IMG/VR virus record: IMGVR_UViG_3300032093_007999
Location: 40,340 to 104,339 of that record
Length of the DNA: 64,000 nt
Origin: a virus
Strand: one strand, 5' to 3'
In this document: in pieces, positions 8,567 to 17,610 of the stretch
Layout: every line of letters starts with the position of its first letter
Numbering within the stretch: the first letter of the stretch is position 1
Notes under the pieces: model-generated
What the model saw: only the letters and a program-made list of their open reading frames with translations
The model's database searches: none
Told to the model about the DNA's origin: nothing
Program-made: the position numbers and the translations under genes

Positions 8567-9331
8567 TTATTTAATTATTTTATTTAGAAAATAATCTAAA
8601 CTTATTTTTTCTATATTATGTTTTTTTATTATATCATAATACAAATCTTCTGTTAAATCATTAATATTGAAATGACTCCATGAGTCTATAACATAGATAG
8701 GTAAATGTCTATAAAAATCAATATTAATACTTTTAGTAACCACAGGAACAGTTTTTAAATATAATGATTCCCATAGTTTATGACAATCAACACCATTACC
8801 ATTAGGACTTAAAGTAAAAAAACTATTACTTAAAGATGTTAAATAATCTTCAAACTTTTCCCTTTGGTTCATAACTAAATTGTTCCTATTCATTGAGTTA
8901 ACACATTGGGTTCTTTCGTATCTATTTGTGTTTATATCAAACGAGCAATGAATTATTTTACTTTTTTTATTATCTTGATTAATAATTTTTAATAAAACCT
9001 CTTCATTACCGTGATCCCACATTTCATTTGCAATCCCTATTGGTATAGATTTTAATTTTTTGTGTTCAAAATTAATATTTTGACCGAACCAGTACACTAA
9101 ATTTACATCCTCTAATATATTCATAAATTTTATATCAATAGGATAGTCACTATTATGTGTAATAATTTTATATTTATGGTTGGGCTTATATGTGGTAAAA
9201 AATGAATGTAAGTAATCAGTTTTTACAAAATAAATAGGTATTTCATTAGTGACTTCTGTTTTATTGAATCCTTTTTCATCCAAGATATAGTCACATATTT
9301 TTTTAAATTTATTTCCTGTAATTATTTGCAT
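8567..9331 (-). CDS. Exostosin-like glycosyltransferase
   Basis: A 254-residue GT-B-type protein. The diagnostic C-terminal block is FFTLSPNGNGVDCHKLWES followed by LYLKTVPVV, matching exostosin-family nucleotide-sugar binding. The middle contains a conserved-looking KSIPIGIANEMW. It overlaps the preceding gene by ten bases. Donor and acceptor are unknown. Confidence 0.65.
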   Translation of the reverse strand: MQIITGNKFKKICDYILDEKGFNKTEVTNEIPIYFVKTDYLHSFFTTYKPNHKYKIITHNSDYPIDIKFMNILEDVNLVYWFGQNINFEHKKLKSIPIGIANEMWDHGNEEVLLKIINQDNKKSKIIHCSFDINTNRYERTQCVNSMNRNNLVMNQREKFEDYLTSLSNSFFTLSPNGNGVDCHKLWESLYLKTVPVVTKSINIDFYRHLPIYVIDSWSHFNINDLTEDLYYDIIKKHNIEKISLDYFLNKIIK

Positions 9332-9957
9332 TTGTTTAAAAAAATTAATTCCATATTTTTTATATCATTTTGTCTATGAGATGTTTTTAATCTATAATGA
9401 AAATAATCCATAGGTATGTGATCATTACTTATTACATCAAACCTTTCAGATTGTTTAAATTCTATATTTTGATTTTTTAAAAAATTCCCAAAAGCAACGT
9501 CGTCTATAAGATTATGGTTTATTTCTGACTTATTATTTATAATAAGTTTAACTAAGTCCTTAGATAAAAAATAACCAGATCCTGAGCAAAAAGGAATGCC
9601 CATGTGATTCCCAATGATACCTGAATAAAAATTCTGATTTGATTTATTTTCTACGTATTTTTTTAAAAGTTTTTTGTCAACATAAGAGCTTGAATTTGTT
9701 CTAAATATAAAGTCAAAATCAAAATCCTTCACTAAATTAAATGCGTCTATTGTTTTATGAGCACAATTCATTAGTGATTCCCTCACCCCTAAAAAAATAT
9801 TATTCCCGTCTATTTTTTCCTCGTCTGAATTACCAAAATAGTAATATGTGTCTACACCTTCAACAGGTAAACTATCCCACGTTTGTTTTTGTGTTTTATA
9901 AAATTCAGTATATATTCCTGAATCGTCATATGAAAGAACTAAAATTAATATTTTCAT
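9322..9957 (-). CDS. GT31/Fringe-like glycosyltransferase lacking a DxD motif
   Basis: The layout follows beta-1,3-glycosyltransferases of the GT31/Fringe type: KQTWDSLP, then DFIFRTNSSSYVD in the position of the usual K-T-D-D-D motif, CSGSGYFLSKDLV for the donor loop, and LIDDVAFG for the catalytic region. The metal-binding aspartates are replaced by Asn/Ser, so it may be metal independent or inactive. It overlaps its neighbour by four bases. The family call is moderately sure; activity is uncertain. Confidence 0.6.
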   Translation of the reverse strand: MKILILVLSYDDSGIYTEFYKTQKQTWDSLPVEGVDTYYYFGNSDEEKIDGNNIFLGVRESLMNCAHKTIDAFNLVKDFDFDFIFRTNSSSYVDKKLLKKYVENKSNQNFYSGIIGNHMGIPFCSGSGYFLSKDLVKLIINNKSEINHNLIDDVAFGNFLKNQNIEFKQSERFDVISNDHIPMDYFHYRLKTSHRQNDIKNMELIFLNKCK

Positions 9958-10673
9958 ATTAAAAAGTTTATTAATTTATCTATTTCATTTTTGTATCTTG
10001 AATATGGGCGTAAAGAGTGAGAATCTACATAATTTTGAGATTTTAATTCGTTTTCATCATATGTCCAATAAACTCTATCTATTCTTTTTTTTGCTCTTCC
10101 GTACTCCCAACCACGATTTAATTTAGTAATTATTGATTGATTTTCATATAGGTTAACCATTTTTCCAAAATATAACTCATCCGTATCCCAACCTAACCCC
10201 ATGTCATTTAATTTTATACAGTACTCCTCAAAAGTGTCTTCAAATTTCATAATGTCATTGAATACCTTTCCTTTTGATGCGTTGTAACATATTGGGTATC
10301 TAACAACACCTTGATACGCATCAGAACTAAAAATAACTAAATTATCATTATCTATGTCTTCTATATCATTAACAAAATAATTCTTACATAATGGTAACAT
10401 ATCAATATCTGATGTCAAACAGACACTATTTTGATAAAACTTAGTTACGTACATTCTTGCTATTTGTGATTGAAATCCTGTATCTATGTCTTCTATTTTT
10501 TTTATTTTGTGTATGATATGATCACCATAATCAACTATTTCATTTGTATCACATATCTCAACCAAAATAGGTTTTATCCCAATCAATTCATACCATAATT
10601 TTTTTACTACGGGCCAAAAATCTTTGTACAAATTATTATCATTGGTACTAACAATTATGTAATCTATTTTCAT
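9954..10673 (-). CDS. Putative GT-A type glycosyltransferase
   Basis: A 239-residue protein that begins with a nucleotide-binding-like strand (IDYIIVSTND) and carries a DxD-like element in CLTSDIDMLPL near residue 90. The later GWDTDELYF resembles the acceptor or catalytic part of GT-A enzymes. It is coupled by four-base overlaps to the genes on both sides. No named family was recognised with confidence. Confidence 0.5.
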   Translation of the reverse strand: MKIDYIIVSTNDNNLYKDFWPVVKKLWYELIGIKPILVEICDTNEIVDYGDHIIHKIKKIEDIDTGFQSQIARMYVTKFYQNSVCLTSDIDMLPLCKNYFVNDIEDIDNDNLVIFSSDAYQGVVRYPICYNASKGKVFNDIMKFEDTFEEYCIKLNDMGLGWDTDELYFGKMVNLYENQSIITKLNRGWEYGRAKKRIDRVYWTYDENELKSQNYVDSHSLRPYSRYKNEIDKLINFLI

Positions 10674-11326
10674 AATAATATTTTGTAGTCTTCCGTTACA
10701 GGGGTTTCGTTTATACTAATTCGTTCACCAACAAATCTACCATTAACTCTTCCTATTGGAAATGGTTTTTTCTCAAAAAATTCATCATGTGTGAATTTAT
10801 TATCCTTAAAAAATTTATATATGTGTTGTAAAAAATTTTGATCAATGCCGTAATAATTTATTTTATCCTTTAAAAAAGATTCTATAGTTTTTCTCATTTC
10901 CATTATTTTACCTTTAATACCCCACATACCCGCTAAAATACCTAAACCACTTGCACCATAAGGGACACCATGTGCGGGATGATCTCTCATTACGTGTATT
11001 AGTTTTTTACTATTCATCCATTCTTGCACAGCTAAAAATTCTCTTTCAGATATTCTTGAGTCGCAATCTCTAAAACATACATATTCGGCATCTTCTATGT
11101 CAGAAGCGAAAAAACGCCAAAAACACCCATAAGGTACTCCCGAACTATCAACACATATAACATCATTTTTTTCCAATTCTTTAATTGTTTCTGATGGTAC
11201 GGTGTTATCATAATAAACGATCATTTTCCATCCGGGGTATATGGTTTTTATCAGTTCTGAATTTCTTATGGCTCCTATATTATAAAGAAGATTGTCACCC
11301 CATAAACTAAAACTTAAATAATTCAT
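10670..11326 (-). CDS. Putative GT-A type glycosyltransferase
   Basis: A 218-residue protein with the DxD-like motif CFRDCDSRISERE around residue 88 after a Rossmann-like strand. HVMRDHPAHGVPYGASGLG and YGIDQNFLQHI suit an acceptor loop and a catalytic helix. It overlaps the large two-domain transferase by one base and the next gene by four. I infer function from this pattern and the neighbouring transferases. Confidence 0.5.
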   Translation of the reverse strand: MNYLSFSLWGDNLLYNIGAIRNSELIKTIYPGWKMIVYYDNTVPSETIKELEKNDVICVDSSGVPYGCFWRFFASDIEDAEYVCFRDCDSRISEREFLAVQEWMNSKKLIHVMRDHPAHGVPYGASGLGILAGMWGIKGKIMEMRKTIESFLKDKINYYGIDQNFLQHIYKFFKDNKFTHDEFFEKKPFPIGRVNGRFVGERISINETPVTEDYKILL

Positions 11327-12750
11327 TATAGTTTATTTTTTAATAATTTATCGTAATTACTTTGTAAGTCAACAAAATGACCTTGAGTTTTATGTGAGTC
11401 TAATTGTAAGTGTTGCAGTAGTCCTTTTGTAATCATAAATTTTCTATTCTTATGGTAAGAATAGTAGGTTATGGATCTTTCATGCGCGTGACCACAAGTT
11501 TTTGTATCTTTAATTCTATCGGCAACAGGAGAAAACCATTTCATAAAATCATCAAAAATATCTTTTCTAAATGTTGTATTTGATGTAGAAGACCACACTG
11601 AATCTGGTGAATTTTGTACAATTTTGTTATAGTGTGAGATTAAATCAAATTTATGTATTTCTTTAATTGCCGGTATAACATTTTCATTCCAAGAAGGGTT
11701 TAAAATAAATTCATAACTTCTTACAGGAAACGGAACGTATCCAACCATTTCAACGTCATTCTCATAAATTTTTGTATGAAATTGATCAATATTCTTATTT
11801 AAGATGGTATCGTACTCAAAAAGATTAATGTATTTAGTATTAATTAAATTATTTTTCCAAAGACAATACCAACCAGTATAGGAAGTAAATAAAGGATATT
11901 GTTCTATATTGTCTTCATAATTTCTTGCAATTATTAAATTAGATAAATACCCTATCTTATCAATAGGTCTATTACCTAAAAAGACGTATTTATATTTATA
12001 TAAATTAGATAGTTTATTGGACGATTCAAATTCAAGAACTATATCTTGATCGTGAACAAAAATGAAAGTTTCGGATAATTCTTTATTATTAATGTCTATA
12101 GGTAATTTATCTTTATATTTAATTGCGAACTGAATTCTATTATCTTCCCATTGTTGGTTAGTTTGTCCTATGGAAAGATGAGTAACCCTTATATCAAACA
12201 TTACTCCAATTTTAACATCATCTAAATAATTAGGCAAACAAAACCCTAAGTCATAAAAATGAAATCCATTAAACGATTCATCAAAATTGTGTTTAATCTT
12301 TTTCTTATTTATTGCGATAAATAATCCATCAACAATTATTACGTCCTCAATTTTATTACCTAAATCTTTTGAGTAATTACTTGTCCATTTTTTACCTTCA
12401 TGTTTGTGATTAACAATACCATACATGGTATTCTGAACTTCCCACCATTTTCCATTATTATCCAAATATTTTGTTCCAGCTAAACCTAAAATACCATATT
12501 CAGGATTTTTATTAAAATGTTTAAGTATTTTATCTGCCCAATTTTTTGTGTCAAATTCTAAGTCGTCATGACATAAAACAACTATATCGTATTTTGATTC
12601 AGATAAAATTTCATTATAAACTTGAGACAATGATTTTTCACCATTATTAATTTTTTCTATAATTTCCACTTCTTTGTACATTGAAGTTTTTTGAAGATAA
12701 TCAATGTATTCTTGGTTATGTTTTCTTGTTGAGTATCCTATTGTTATCAT
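11326..12750 (-). CDS. Two-domain glycosyltransferase with N-terminal GT2-like domain
   Basis: A 474-residue protein. Residues 1-210 form a GT2-like domain (Glyco_tranf_2_5 type) with SLSQVYNEIL and the metal motif VVLCHDDLEFD (HDD at 61-63), plus the acceptor-side GFHFYDLGFCL. The C-terminal half (about 225-474) is a second alpha/beta region with FIFVHDQDIVLEF and VGYVPFPVRSYEF, and looks like another transferase-type domain. The domains may add two sugars in turn. It overlaps dut by four bases. Confidence 0.65.
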   Translation of the reverse strand: MITIGYSTRKHNQEYIDYLQKTSMYKEVEIIEKINNGEKSLSQVYNEILSESKYDIVVLCHDDLEFDTKNWADKILKHFNKNPEYGILGLAGTKYLDNNGKWWEVQNTMYGIVNHKHEGKKWTSNYSKDLGNKIEDVIIVDGLFIAINKKKIKHNFDESFNGFHFYDLGFCLPNYLDDVKIGVMFDIRVTHLSIGQTNQQWEDNRIQFAIKYKDKLPIDINNKELSETFIFVHDQDIVLEFESSNKLSNLYKYKYVFLGNRPIDKIGYLSNLIIARNYEDNIEQYPLFTSYTGWYCLWKNNLINTKYINLFEYDTILNKNIDQFHTKIYENDVEMVGYVPFPVRSYEFILNPSWNENVIPAIKEIHKFDLISHYNKIVQNSPDSVWSSTSNTTFRKDIFDDFMKWFSPVADRIKDTKTCGHAHERSITYYSYHKNRKFMITKGLLQHLQLDSHKTQGHFVDLQSNYDKLLKNKL

Positions 12751-13334
12751 ATCCCTGTACTACCAAATCCTTTATCAGATCTGTCTTTATCGTTAATGTT
12801 AATTACTTTATTAAAATTGATCCACTTACCACAAACAACAGGAGAAAAAACCGCCTGAGCAATTTTTTGACCTTTATCAATTTTAACTTTGTGATTATTC
12901 GTATTAAAAATAATTACTTTTATTTCACCTGTATACCCTTGATCTACCGTACCTGGTGAATTTAATACCATCAAACCTTGTTTTAATGCTAAACCGCTTT
13001 TTGATCTAACTTGAATTTCATAATGTTCGGGAATGTCAATAAACAATCCTGTTGGAACCAAGGTTCTACCAAATGGATCAATATCTATTTCCTCTGTTGA
13101 ATGCAAGTCAAATCCTGAATCTGTTGGGTAAGCGTATACAGGGTCTACAGAATTTTCATGTTTTGTGGTATAATTAACCTCAACTTTTGTGTTATACGAT
13201 TTCATTTCTCTATCAATTTCATTTATGTCGATTCCAAATAGTTCCATAACAGCATTATAGTCAGGTTCATCACCATCAAAAGTTTCTTCAAGATCTTTTA
13301 TTTGTTCAAAAAAATCATCATTTTCTTTAGTCAT
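12747..13334 (-). CDS. dut: dUTPase (dUTP diphosphatase)
   Basis: A trimeric dUTPase that hydrolyses dUTP to dUMP and PPi. All five motifs are present: TDSGFDL (71-77), RSKSGLA (110-116), LNSPGTVDQGYTGEI with D131, GQKIAQ (155-160) and RSDKGFGS (185-192). An acidic N-terminal extension of about 50 residues precedes the usual core. It lies between glycosyltransferases and a DnaQ-like exonuclease, so nucleotide and DNA metabolism genes are embedded in the glycan unit. Confidence 0.95.
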   Translation of the reverse strand: MTKENDDFFEQIKDLEETFDGDEPDYNAVMELFGIDINEIDREMKSYNTKVEVNYTTKHENSVDPVYAYPTDSGFDLHSTEEIDIDPFGRTLVPTGLFIDIPEHYEIQVRSKSGLALKQGLMVLNSPGTVDQGYTGEIKVIIFNTNNHKVKIDKGQKIAQAVFSPVVCGKWINFNKVININDKDRSDKGFGSTGI

Positions 13335-13335
13335 A

Positions 13336-14037
13336 TTATCCCAAGTTTTTAAGTTTTTTTATAAATTCAATAAGAACTTCAACATCCTTTTCACAATATT
13401 CAGATATTGAGTTTAATTTTTGTTCTATCCAATAAGCATCGTGAACTTTATCACCAGTAATTTCCCCATCTTTTGGTGTTGGTATTCCCATTGTTGAACA
13501 AACAAGATCCAAAGAACCAATTGATGTATACGCTCCGTATTGCCAAATTTCTTTTGTGTCAATTGCTTTTACCTCCCAAGGCTTTGTATCATATGATGGT
13601 AAAAGTTTTGATGGCATAATTCCATTTATGATCATACGTTTTGCAAGCATCGGAATGTCAAAGTTTTTTAGATTATGACCACAAAGATAGAAATCAAGTT
13701 TACTACATCTATCAAGAAGATTTCTAACTTGAATCAATAATTCTTTTTCATCATCACCAGAAAATGTCTGTTTTTTTACTTCTCCGTTGTCCATTACAAA
13801 CGCCATTGATACGCAGATAATTTTTGCAAATTCAGGAACAAGAGCTGCTCGTTTCTTAAACACTTCCTCTCTAAACAGACTTTCATCTTCGGGAAATCTT
13901 TTTTGAAACCAATCAAAATATTTGTTAAATTGATTGGCAAGATCTGGATTGAATTTCTCACAGGATTCATAATCAGGGCATCCACCAACGGTTTCAATGT
14001 CAAGGAATAAAATTTTGGTAATTGGTATATTAATCAT
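13336..14037 (-). CDS. DnaQ-like 3'-5' exonuclease (PolB-exo-2 type)
   Basis: An RNase H-fold DEDD exonuclease of 233 aa. ExoI is FLDIETVGG (D13, E15), ExoII is CGHNLKNFDIPML (D127) and ExoIII is EYCEKDVEVL (D218, preceded by Tyr, so DEDDy class). This matches the predicted PolB-like 3'-5' exonuclease family. The phage polymerase has its own exonuclease domain, so this is a separate nuclease, perhaps for recombination or repair. It starts two bases from dut. Confidence 0.85.
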   Translation of the reverse strand: MINIPITKILFLDIETVGGCPDYESCEKFNPDLANQFNKYFDWFQKRFPEDESLFREEVFKKRAALVPEFAKIICVSMAFVMDNGEVKKQTFSGDDEKELLIQVRNLLDRCSKLDFYLCGHNLKNFDIPMLAKRMIINGIMPSKLLPSYDTKPWEVKAIDTKEIWQYGAYTSIGSLDLVCSTMGIPTPKDGEITGDKVHDAYWIEQKLNSISEYCEKDVEVLIEFIKKLKNLG

Positions 14038-14039
14038 AA

Positions 14040-15176
14040 TTATTTAATTAAAGATTTGTAAAATTCACTTCTATTTTTTGTAACAATATTAAGATCATAT
14101 GTGTCTTTTACGGTTTCATATAATCTTTCACCCATATCTTTAACCATGTTTGGGTTGTTTACCAACAATTTAACGTTTTTAACCCAATCTGAATGGTTTC
14201 TATGTTTGTCAACCAATAGGGCATTACCATCAACAAATTTACCATTACTTACCGAATGTTTAAGATCTATGGTATAAGGCCCAACGTTTGATGCGATTAA
14301 GGCTTTTTTATAGAATCCCGCCTCAATAACTTTAAGTTGTGATTTCATCCTGTTAAAAACGTGATCAACAATTGGTGATAATGATATATCAAACCTTGAA
14401 TAATTCTTTGCGTATGATGTTGCAGGTTTTGTCCATACTCTTACGTAGTTTTCATTTTCCCACCCAAGAAACTCTTCATCATTAAACCTATCCAAAAATA
14501 ATTTATAATTTGGTGAAATTATTTTATAGTTGTCAGTAAAAATTGATTCATATTTAACCCAAACCGTTTCTTCGGGTTTAATTGGTCTTCTTACTTCTTC
14601 CCCCGTATTTTTATTAATTTCTGTTACGGTTCCTCTTGTATCAAAACCACAAAGATAAAATTGTAATTTATCCTGTTGAGGTTTTAATTTATTTACCATA
14701 CCATCCAATAACTTCAAATCGTGTAAATGTGAGGATCCACCAAGCCAACCTACTCTGATTTTTTCGGAAGGTAAAGTTGGTTGATTAAATTGTTCTTCTC
14801 TTGGATCAATTGCGTTTGGTAAAACATAAACATTTTTATTGAACTTTCTAATTTCATTCGCAAAAATATCTGTTGTTGTTGTAACGTATGATGATACTTT
14901 AAGATTTGCAATAATCTTCTCGTGAATTTTATTGTTAATAATTAACTGATGAATAGGATGTTCCTTTGTTGGTAACCAATAATCGTCAACATCCGCAATA
15001 ACAACGATACCAACACTTTTTAACCATTCAATAAGTGCAGGGCAATCTTCATAATTTTGACCGATATTTCTGTGGAAATGAACAATTTGATATTGTTTCC
15101 AATAGTTCTGATCATTTATTTTTGGTTCGTAATCAATATCAACGTGAAATTCATCAGGATATTTGTTTTGTAACAT
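14040..15176 (-). CDS. GT-B glycosyltransferase (GT1/GT4-like), main open frame
   Basis: This 378-residue frame carries most of a GT-B enzyme: an N-terminal Rossmann part with VVIADVDDYW, then NVYVLPNAIDPREEQF, IRVGWLGGSSHLHDL and the donor-side KVIEAGFYKKALIASNVGP. It begins at an internal ATG because an in-frame TGA cuts the frame 11 codons upstream. The same frame continues before that stop to ATG 15287, so the true N-terminus is probably there. Whether the full protein is made is unclear. Confidence 0.78.
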   Translation of the reverse strand: MLQNKYPDEFHVDIDYEPKINDQNYWKQYQIVHFHRNIGQNYEDCPALIEWLKSVGIVVIADVDDYWLPTKEHPIHQLIINNKIHEKIIANLKVSSYVTTTTDIFANEIRKFNKNVYVLPNAIDPREEQFNQPTLPSEKIRVGWLGGSSHLHDLKLLDGMVNKLKPQQDKLQFYLCGFDTRGTVTEINKNTGEEVRRPIKPEETVWVKYESIFTDNYKIISPNYKLFLDRFNDEEFLGWENENYVRVWTKPATSYAKNYSRFDISLSPIVDHVFNRMKSQLKVIEAGFYKKALIASNVGPYTIDLKHSVSNGKFVDGNALLVDKHRNHSDWVKNVKLLVNNPNMVKDMGERLYETVKDTYDLNIVTKNRSEFYKSLIK

Positions 15177-15287
15177 TACATGGGGGTCAACTGAACGGAA
15201 TTTACCTCAGCCAACCCCAGATTGGTCACTTGGGAGAACTAATACTCTAATTCTCTCACGACCATTCATGGGGCTTTCTTTACTCAT
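15177..15287 (-). other. N-terminal segment of the GT-B gene with in-frame TGA
   Basis: From ATG 15287 the frame reads MSKESPMNGRERIRVLVLP, then SDQSGVG, then TGA at 15209-15207, then GKFRSVDPHVMLQNK straight into the downstream transferase. The first strand and Gly-rich turn are just what a GT-B N-terminus needs, so this is coding sequence. TGA ends other genes here, so it is not a general Trp codon. The ATG overlaps the stop of the homing endonuclease by eight bases. Confidence 0.65.
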
Positions 15288-16182
15288 ATTTTTTAATTAG
15301 TTTATTTATTATGTTTTGGTTTTTCTTATATTCAGATTCCCAAATTACTTCTAAATTATAACCTTTATTCCTTACTAAGTCAATCTTGTTTTTATCATAA
15401 TCCCATAATTCTTTTGCTGTCATATTTTTAACGGAATGAAAATAATCCGATGGATATTTTTTTGGGTTGCAATGCCAATAGTCTCCATTATACTCAATAA
15501 TTAAATTTAACTTAGGGATAAATATATCACATATTTTAGTGTCAACTCTAAATGATGATTTAACTTTATATCCTATTTCTTTTATTTTTTTTATTATTTC
15601 ATATTCAGCTTTAGATCTTATCACAGATTTTATTTTACCTAATCTTCTTGTTTCTTTCATCTTTTCTGACATTATTTTTCTGGCATGCTCCATATTACCC
15701 TCATCCCATTTCTTTTTTAAATTTTTTCTAGCCTTATCCCTATGTTTTGGGTTTGCCATAGAATTTTCTTTACCGGTTGCTTTTCCTTTTCTACTATTTG
15801 ATATTTTTTGTTTGGACTCCCCAGTGTGTTTTTTACCGTAAAATGGATTCCCATTTCCTTTTTGATTTATAATACTACAATTTTTACATAATGAATTCCT
15901 CAAATTAAAATAATTTCTACAGGCAATTATCCTATCTTTTGATGTTGTCTTAACGTCTGAACCACATTGAGGGCATTTTCTTAAAATAACATATTTATTA
16001 TCATTTTTAATTATTTTTAATGAATCACATCTATTTCTTTTTCTAGTTACATTATGTTTTTTTAGTACTGATAAAATAGTGGGTTTAGACACCCCAAATT
16101 CTTTTGACAATATTAATGAACTTTTACCTCCCAAATATTCTTTAATAATTAACGTTTCATTTAAATCAATTTTTTTTGCCAT
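15280..16182 (-). CDS. Homing endonuclease (NUMOD3 plus Vsr-like nuclease)
   Basis: A 300-residue homing-type endonuclease. An N-terminal helix-turn-helix (residues 8-45, KEFGVSKPTILSVLKKH) is followed by a Cys zinc site (CPQCG...CKNC), then NUMOD3-like DNA-contact repeats (NPFYGKKHTGESKQKIS, GKENSMANPKHRDKARK) and a C-terminal Vsr-like PD-(D/E)XK domain with CDIFIPKLNLIIEYNG and YWHC. It is placed just before the interrupted glycosyltransferase, which may be its insertion target. A TATTTATA promoter box lies 16 bases upstream. Confidence 0.88.
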   Translation of the reverse strand: MAKKIDLNETLIIKEYLGGKSSLILSKEFGVSKPTILSVLKKHNVTRKRNRCDSLKIIKNDNKYVILRKCPQCGSDVKTTSKDRIIACRNYFNLRNSLCKNCSIINQKGNGNPFYGKKHTGESKQKISNSRKGKATGKENSMANPKHRDKARKNLKKKWDEGNMEHARKIMSEKMKETRRLGKIKSVIRSKAEYEIIKKIKEIGYKVKSSFRVDTKICDIFIPKLNLIIEYNGDYWHCNPKKYPSDYFHSVKNMTAKELWDYDKNKIDLVRNKGYNLEVIWESEYKKNQNIINKLIKKYE

Positions 16183-16198
16183 AATATGTTGTTTTTAT

Positions 16199-16206
16199 TA
16201 TAAATA
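16199..16206 (-). promoter_or_regulatory. Putative late promoter box TATTTATA
   Basis: The minus strand reads AACTATTTATAATAAAA 16 bases before the endonuclease ATG. It matches the box found before most transcription units here and would drive the whole unit 15287-1. Confidence 0.55.
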
Positions 16207-16231
16207 GTTCTGTTGTATCAAAAGGTAAAAT

Positions 16232-16267
16232 AAAAAAAACAAAAAACCCCACTCTTTATGAATGGGG
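16232..16267 (-). terminator. Rho-independent terminator
   Basis: On the minus strand an eight-pair stem with one mismatch (CCCCATTC / GAGTGGGG, loop ATAAA) is followed by TTTTTTGTTTTTTTT. It lies just after the stop at 16290 and closes the 19060-16290 unit. Confidence 0.85.
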
Positions 16268-16289
16268 ATATGAATTTAAATAACTTAAG

Positions 16290-16898
16290 TTATTCTGAAA
16301 CTTTTTTAATTTTTGTAATCTTACCCTCAAAAATATGTTGACCCACTTTGAATCTAAAAACTTCATTTGATTTTTTTGTGGATTCAACCATTAGACCATT
16401 TTCTCTTAACACATCCTCAACTGTTTCTCTTACAATATCTTTAATTTGGTTTGGGTTAAAAGAAATTGATGATTGAGTTGGTTGTTGTTTAGGTCTAACA
16501 TTTTCTACAATCGGTTCCCCATTTGCTTTTGAATTCATTAGTCTTGATGCTTTATCAATTAAATCTGGTGATAATGATGATCCTGCGGTTAATGGGTTAT
16601 TTGGTTGTTGTATTGGGTGTTCCATCATTAACCTTTTAATCTCATCAGGTAGTTTTGAACTAGCAATTCTATCTGCCGTTGGTACTGAAGTATTATAATT
16701 CTTTTGTGTTGGTACTTCCACTTCAGATAATAAATCTTGAGGTATATTGTAATTACCACTTACGGGTTTATAGTCCTCAACCACAGGTGTGTTTGGTATT
16801 GAGACATTTGCATGGTTTCCACGACCCATACTATCGTGTCTTTCCATTATTTTTTTTGATATTAACAACTTGTTAATTAAATCTTGATCTGCCGACAT
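16290..16898 (-). CDS. Hypothetical protein, 202 aa, disordered middle
   Basis: An unrecognised protein. A short N-terminal helix (DQDLINKLLISKKIMERH) is followed by a long Pro/Asn/Ser-rich region (about 25-140), a helix (IKDIVRETVEDVLRENG) and a small basic beta-like C-terminus (FRFKVGQHIFEGKITKIKK). The layout resembles a virion scaffold or linker protein, but that is only inference. It is the last gene of its unit, before the terminator. Confidence 0.65.
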   Translation of the reverse strand: MSADQDLINKLLISKKIMERHDSMGRGNHANVSIPNTPVVEDYKPVSGNYNIPQDLLSEVEVPTQKNYNTSVPTADRIASSKLPDEIKRLMMEHPIQQPNNPLTAGSSLSPDLIDKASRLMNSKANGEPIVENVRPKQQPTQSSISFNPNQIKDIVRETVEDVLRENGLMVESTKKSNEVFRFKVGQHIFEGKITKIKKVSE

Positions 16899-16917
16899 AT
16901 TAAAAATATTGTATTGT

Positions 16918-17322
16918 TTATGTTATAGTTTCTTCAGTACCACCAAATACAGCGTTTACAATTACATTAGTCATACTTTTATCTCCGTTAGGGTTATAAC
17001 CAGGTCTTGGTGTATCAAACTTTTCTGCGGTTGGTCTAAACGAAACTATTTTATCAACCCTGAATAATCTCCAACTTGGTAAAGGTTTCTTCCCTAAATA
17101 TGCTCTATGTGAAGCTCCTTCTAAATCCCAAGCTCGTAAAACAGGGTTACCTGCCTTACTATACCCAAAACAAACGGGTTCAATAGTTCTTAGTCCATTT
17201 CCACCTGGTTCATCTCCTTTGTAATAAATTACAACTTTCTGTTTTTTCTTAATTGCATCAACAATTGAATCTATTGATGCTATCTCAAGAATAAGACTTT
17301 TCAGAGAGTTGTAAAGTTTCAT
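16918..17322 (-). CDS. Stand-alone WYL domain protein
   Basis: A 134-residue protein whose core (about 25-100) follows the WYL fold: VVIYYKGDEP, LRTIEPVCFGY, NPVLRAWDL and WRLFRVDKIVSFRP. WYL domains sense nucleic acid or other ligands, usually fused to a winged helix in regulators such as those of CRISPR and other defence loci. No DNA-binding domain is attached here. It overlaps the preceding small gene by one base (TAATG), so it is translated with it. Confidence 0.65.
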   Translation of the reverse strand: MKLYNSLKSLILEIASIDSIVDAIKKKQKVVIYYKGDEPGGNGLRTIEPVCFGYSKAGNPVLRAWDLEGASHRAYLGKKPLPSWRLFRVDKIVSFRPTAEKFDTPRPGYNPNGDKSMTNVIVNAVFGGTEETIT

Positions 17323-17609
17323 TAAACCGAAGGAGTTGTATACGGTTTATTAGATTGATATTCATTAATTTTTATTTCATTCTTTCTTTCAAGAATATCA
17401 ATTGAAGATCCTCCATTAGTTGTATCCAAAAATCCTCCAGTACCTTTACCTAATTCATCCCCATCGGATATTGCATCTTTATTTGTTTGTGAATATTGAT
17501 TAGTTGGTTTATAATCATTCTTTGGTATAAGTCTCTGTCTTTGTTGTTCCGCAATTTGACCTAACTCATTTTGTGGTTGATCAAAATTTAATCTTTCTGT
17601 AACCGCCAT
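17322..17609 (-). CDS. Hypothetical hydrophilic protein, 95 aa
   Basis: A small protein rich in Gln, Asn and Gly with little predicted order (DELGKGTGGFLDTTNGGSS). No family was recognised. It is tightly coupled to the WYL gene (one-base overlap) and follows the upstream gene by one base. A virion-associated or assembly role is possible but not shown. Confidence 0.6.
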   Translation of the reverse strand: MAVTERLNFDQPQNELGQIAEQQRQRLIPKNDYKPTNQYSQTNKDAISDGDELGKGTGGFLDTTNGGSSIDILERKNEIKINEYQSNKPYTTPSV

Positions 17610-17610
17610 T

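Larger units (their letters stand above)
16183..16289. other. Intergenic region with divergent-use signals
   Basis: It holds the promoter box for the endonuclease unit and the terminator of the upstream minus unit. No gene is visible. Confidence 0.7.

Noticed and set aside
15207-15209. TGA decoded as Trp throughout the genome
   Set aside because: Genes such as phoH, the second sulfotransferase and the SOD fusion end in TGA at sensible places, and Trp is written TGG elsewhere.
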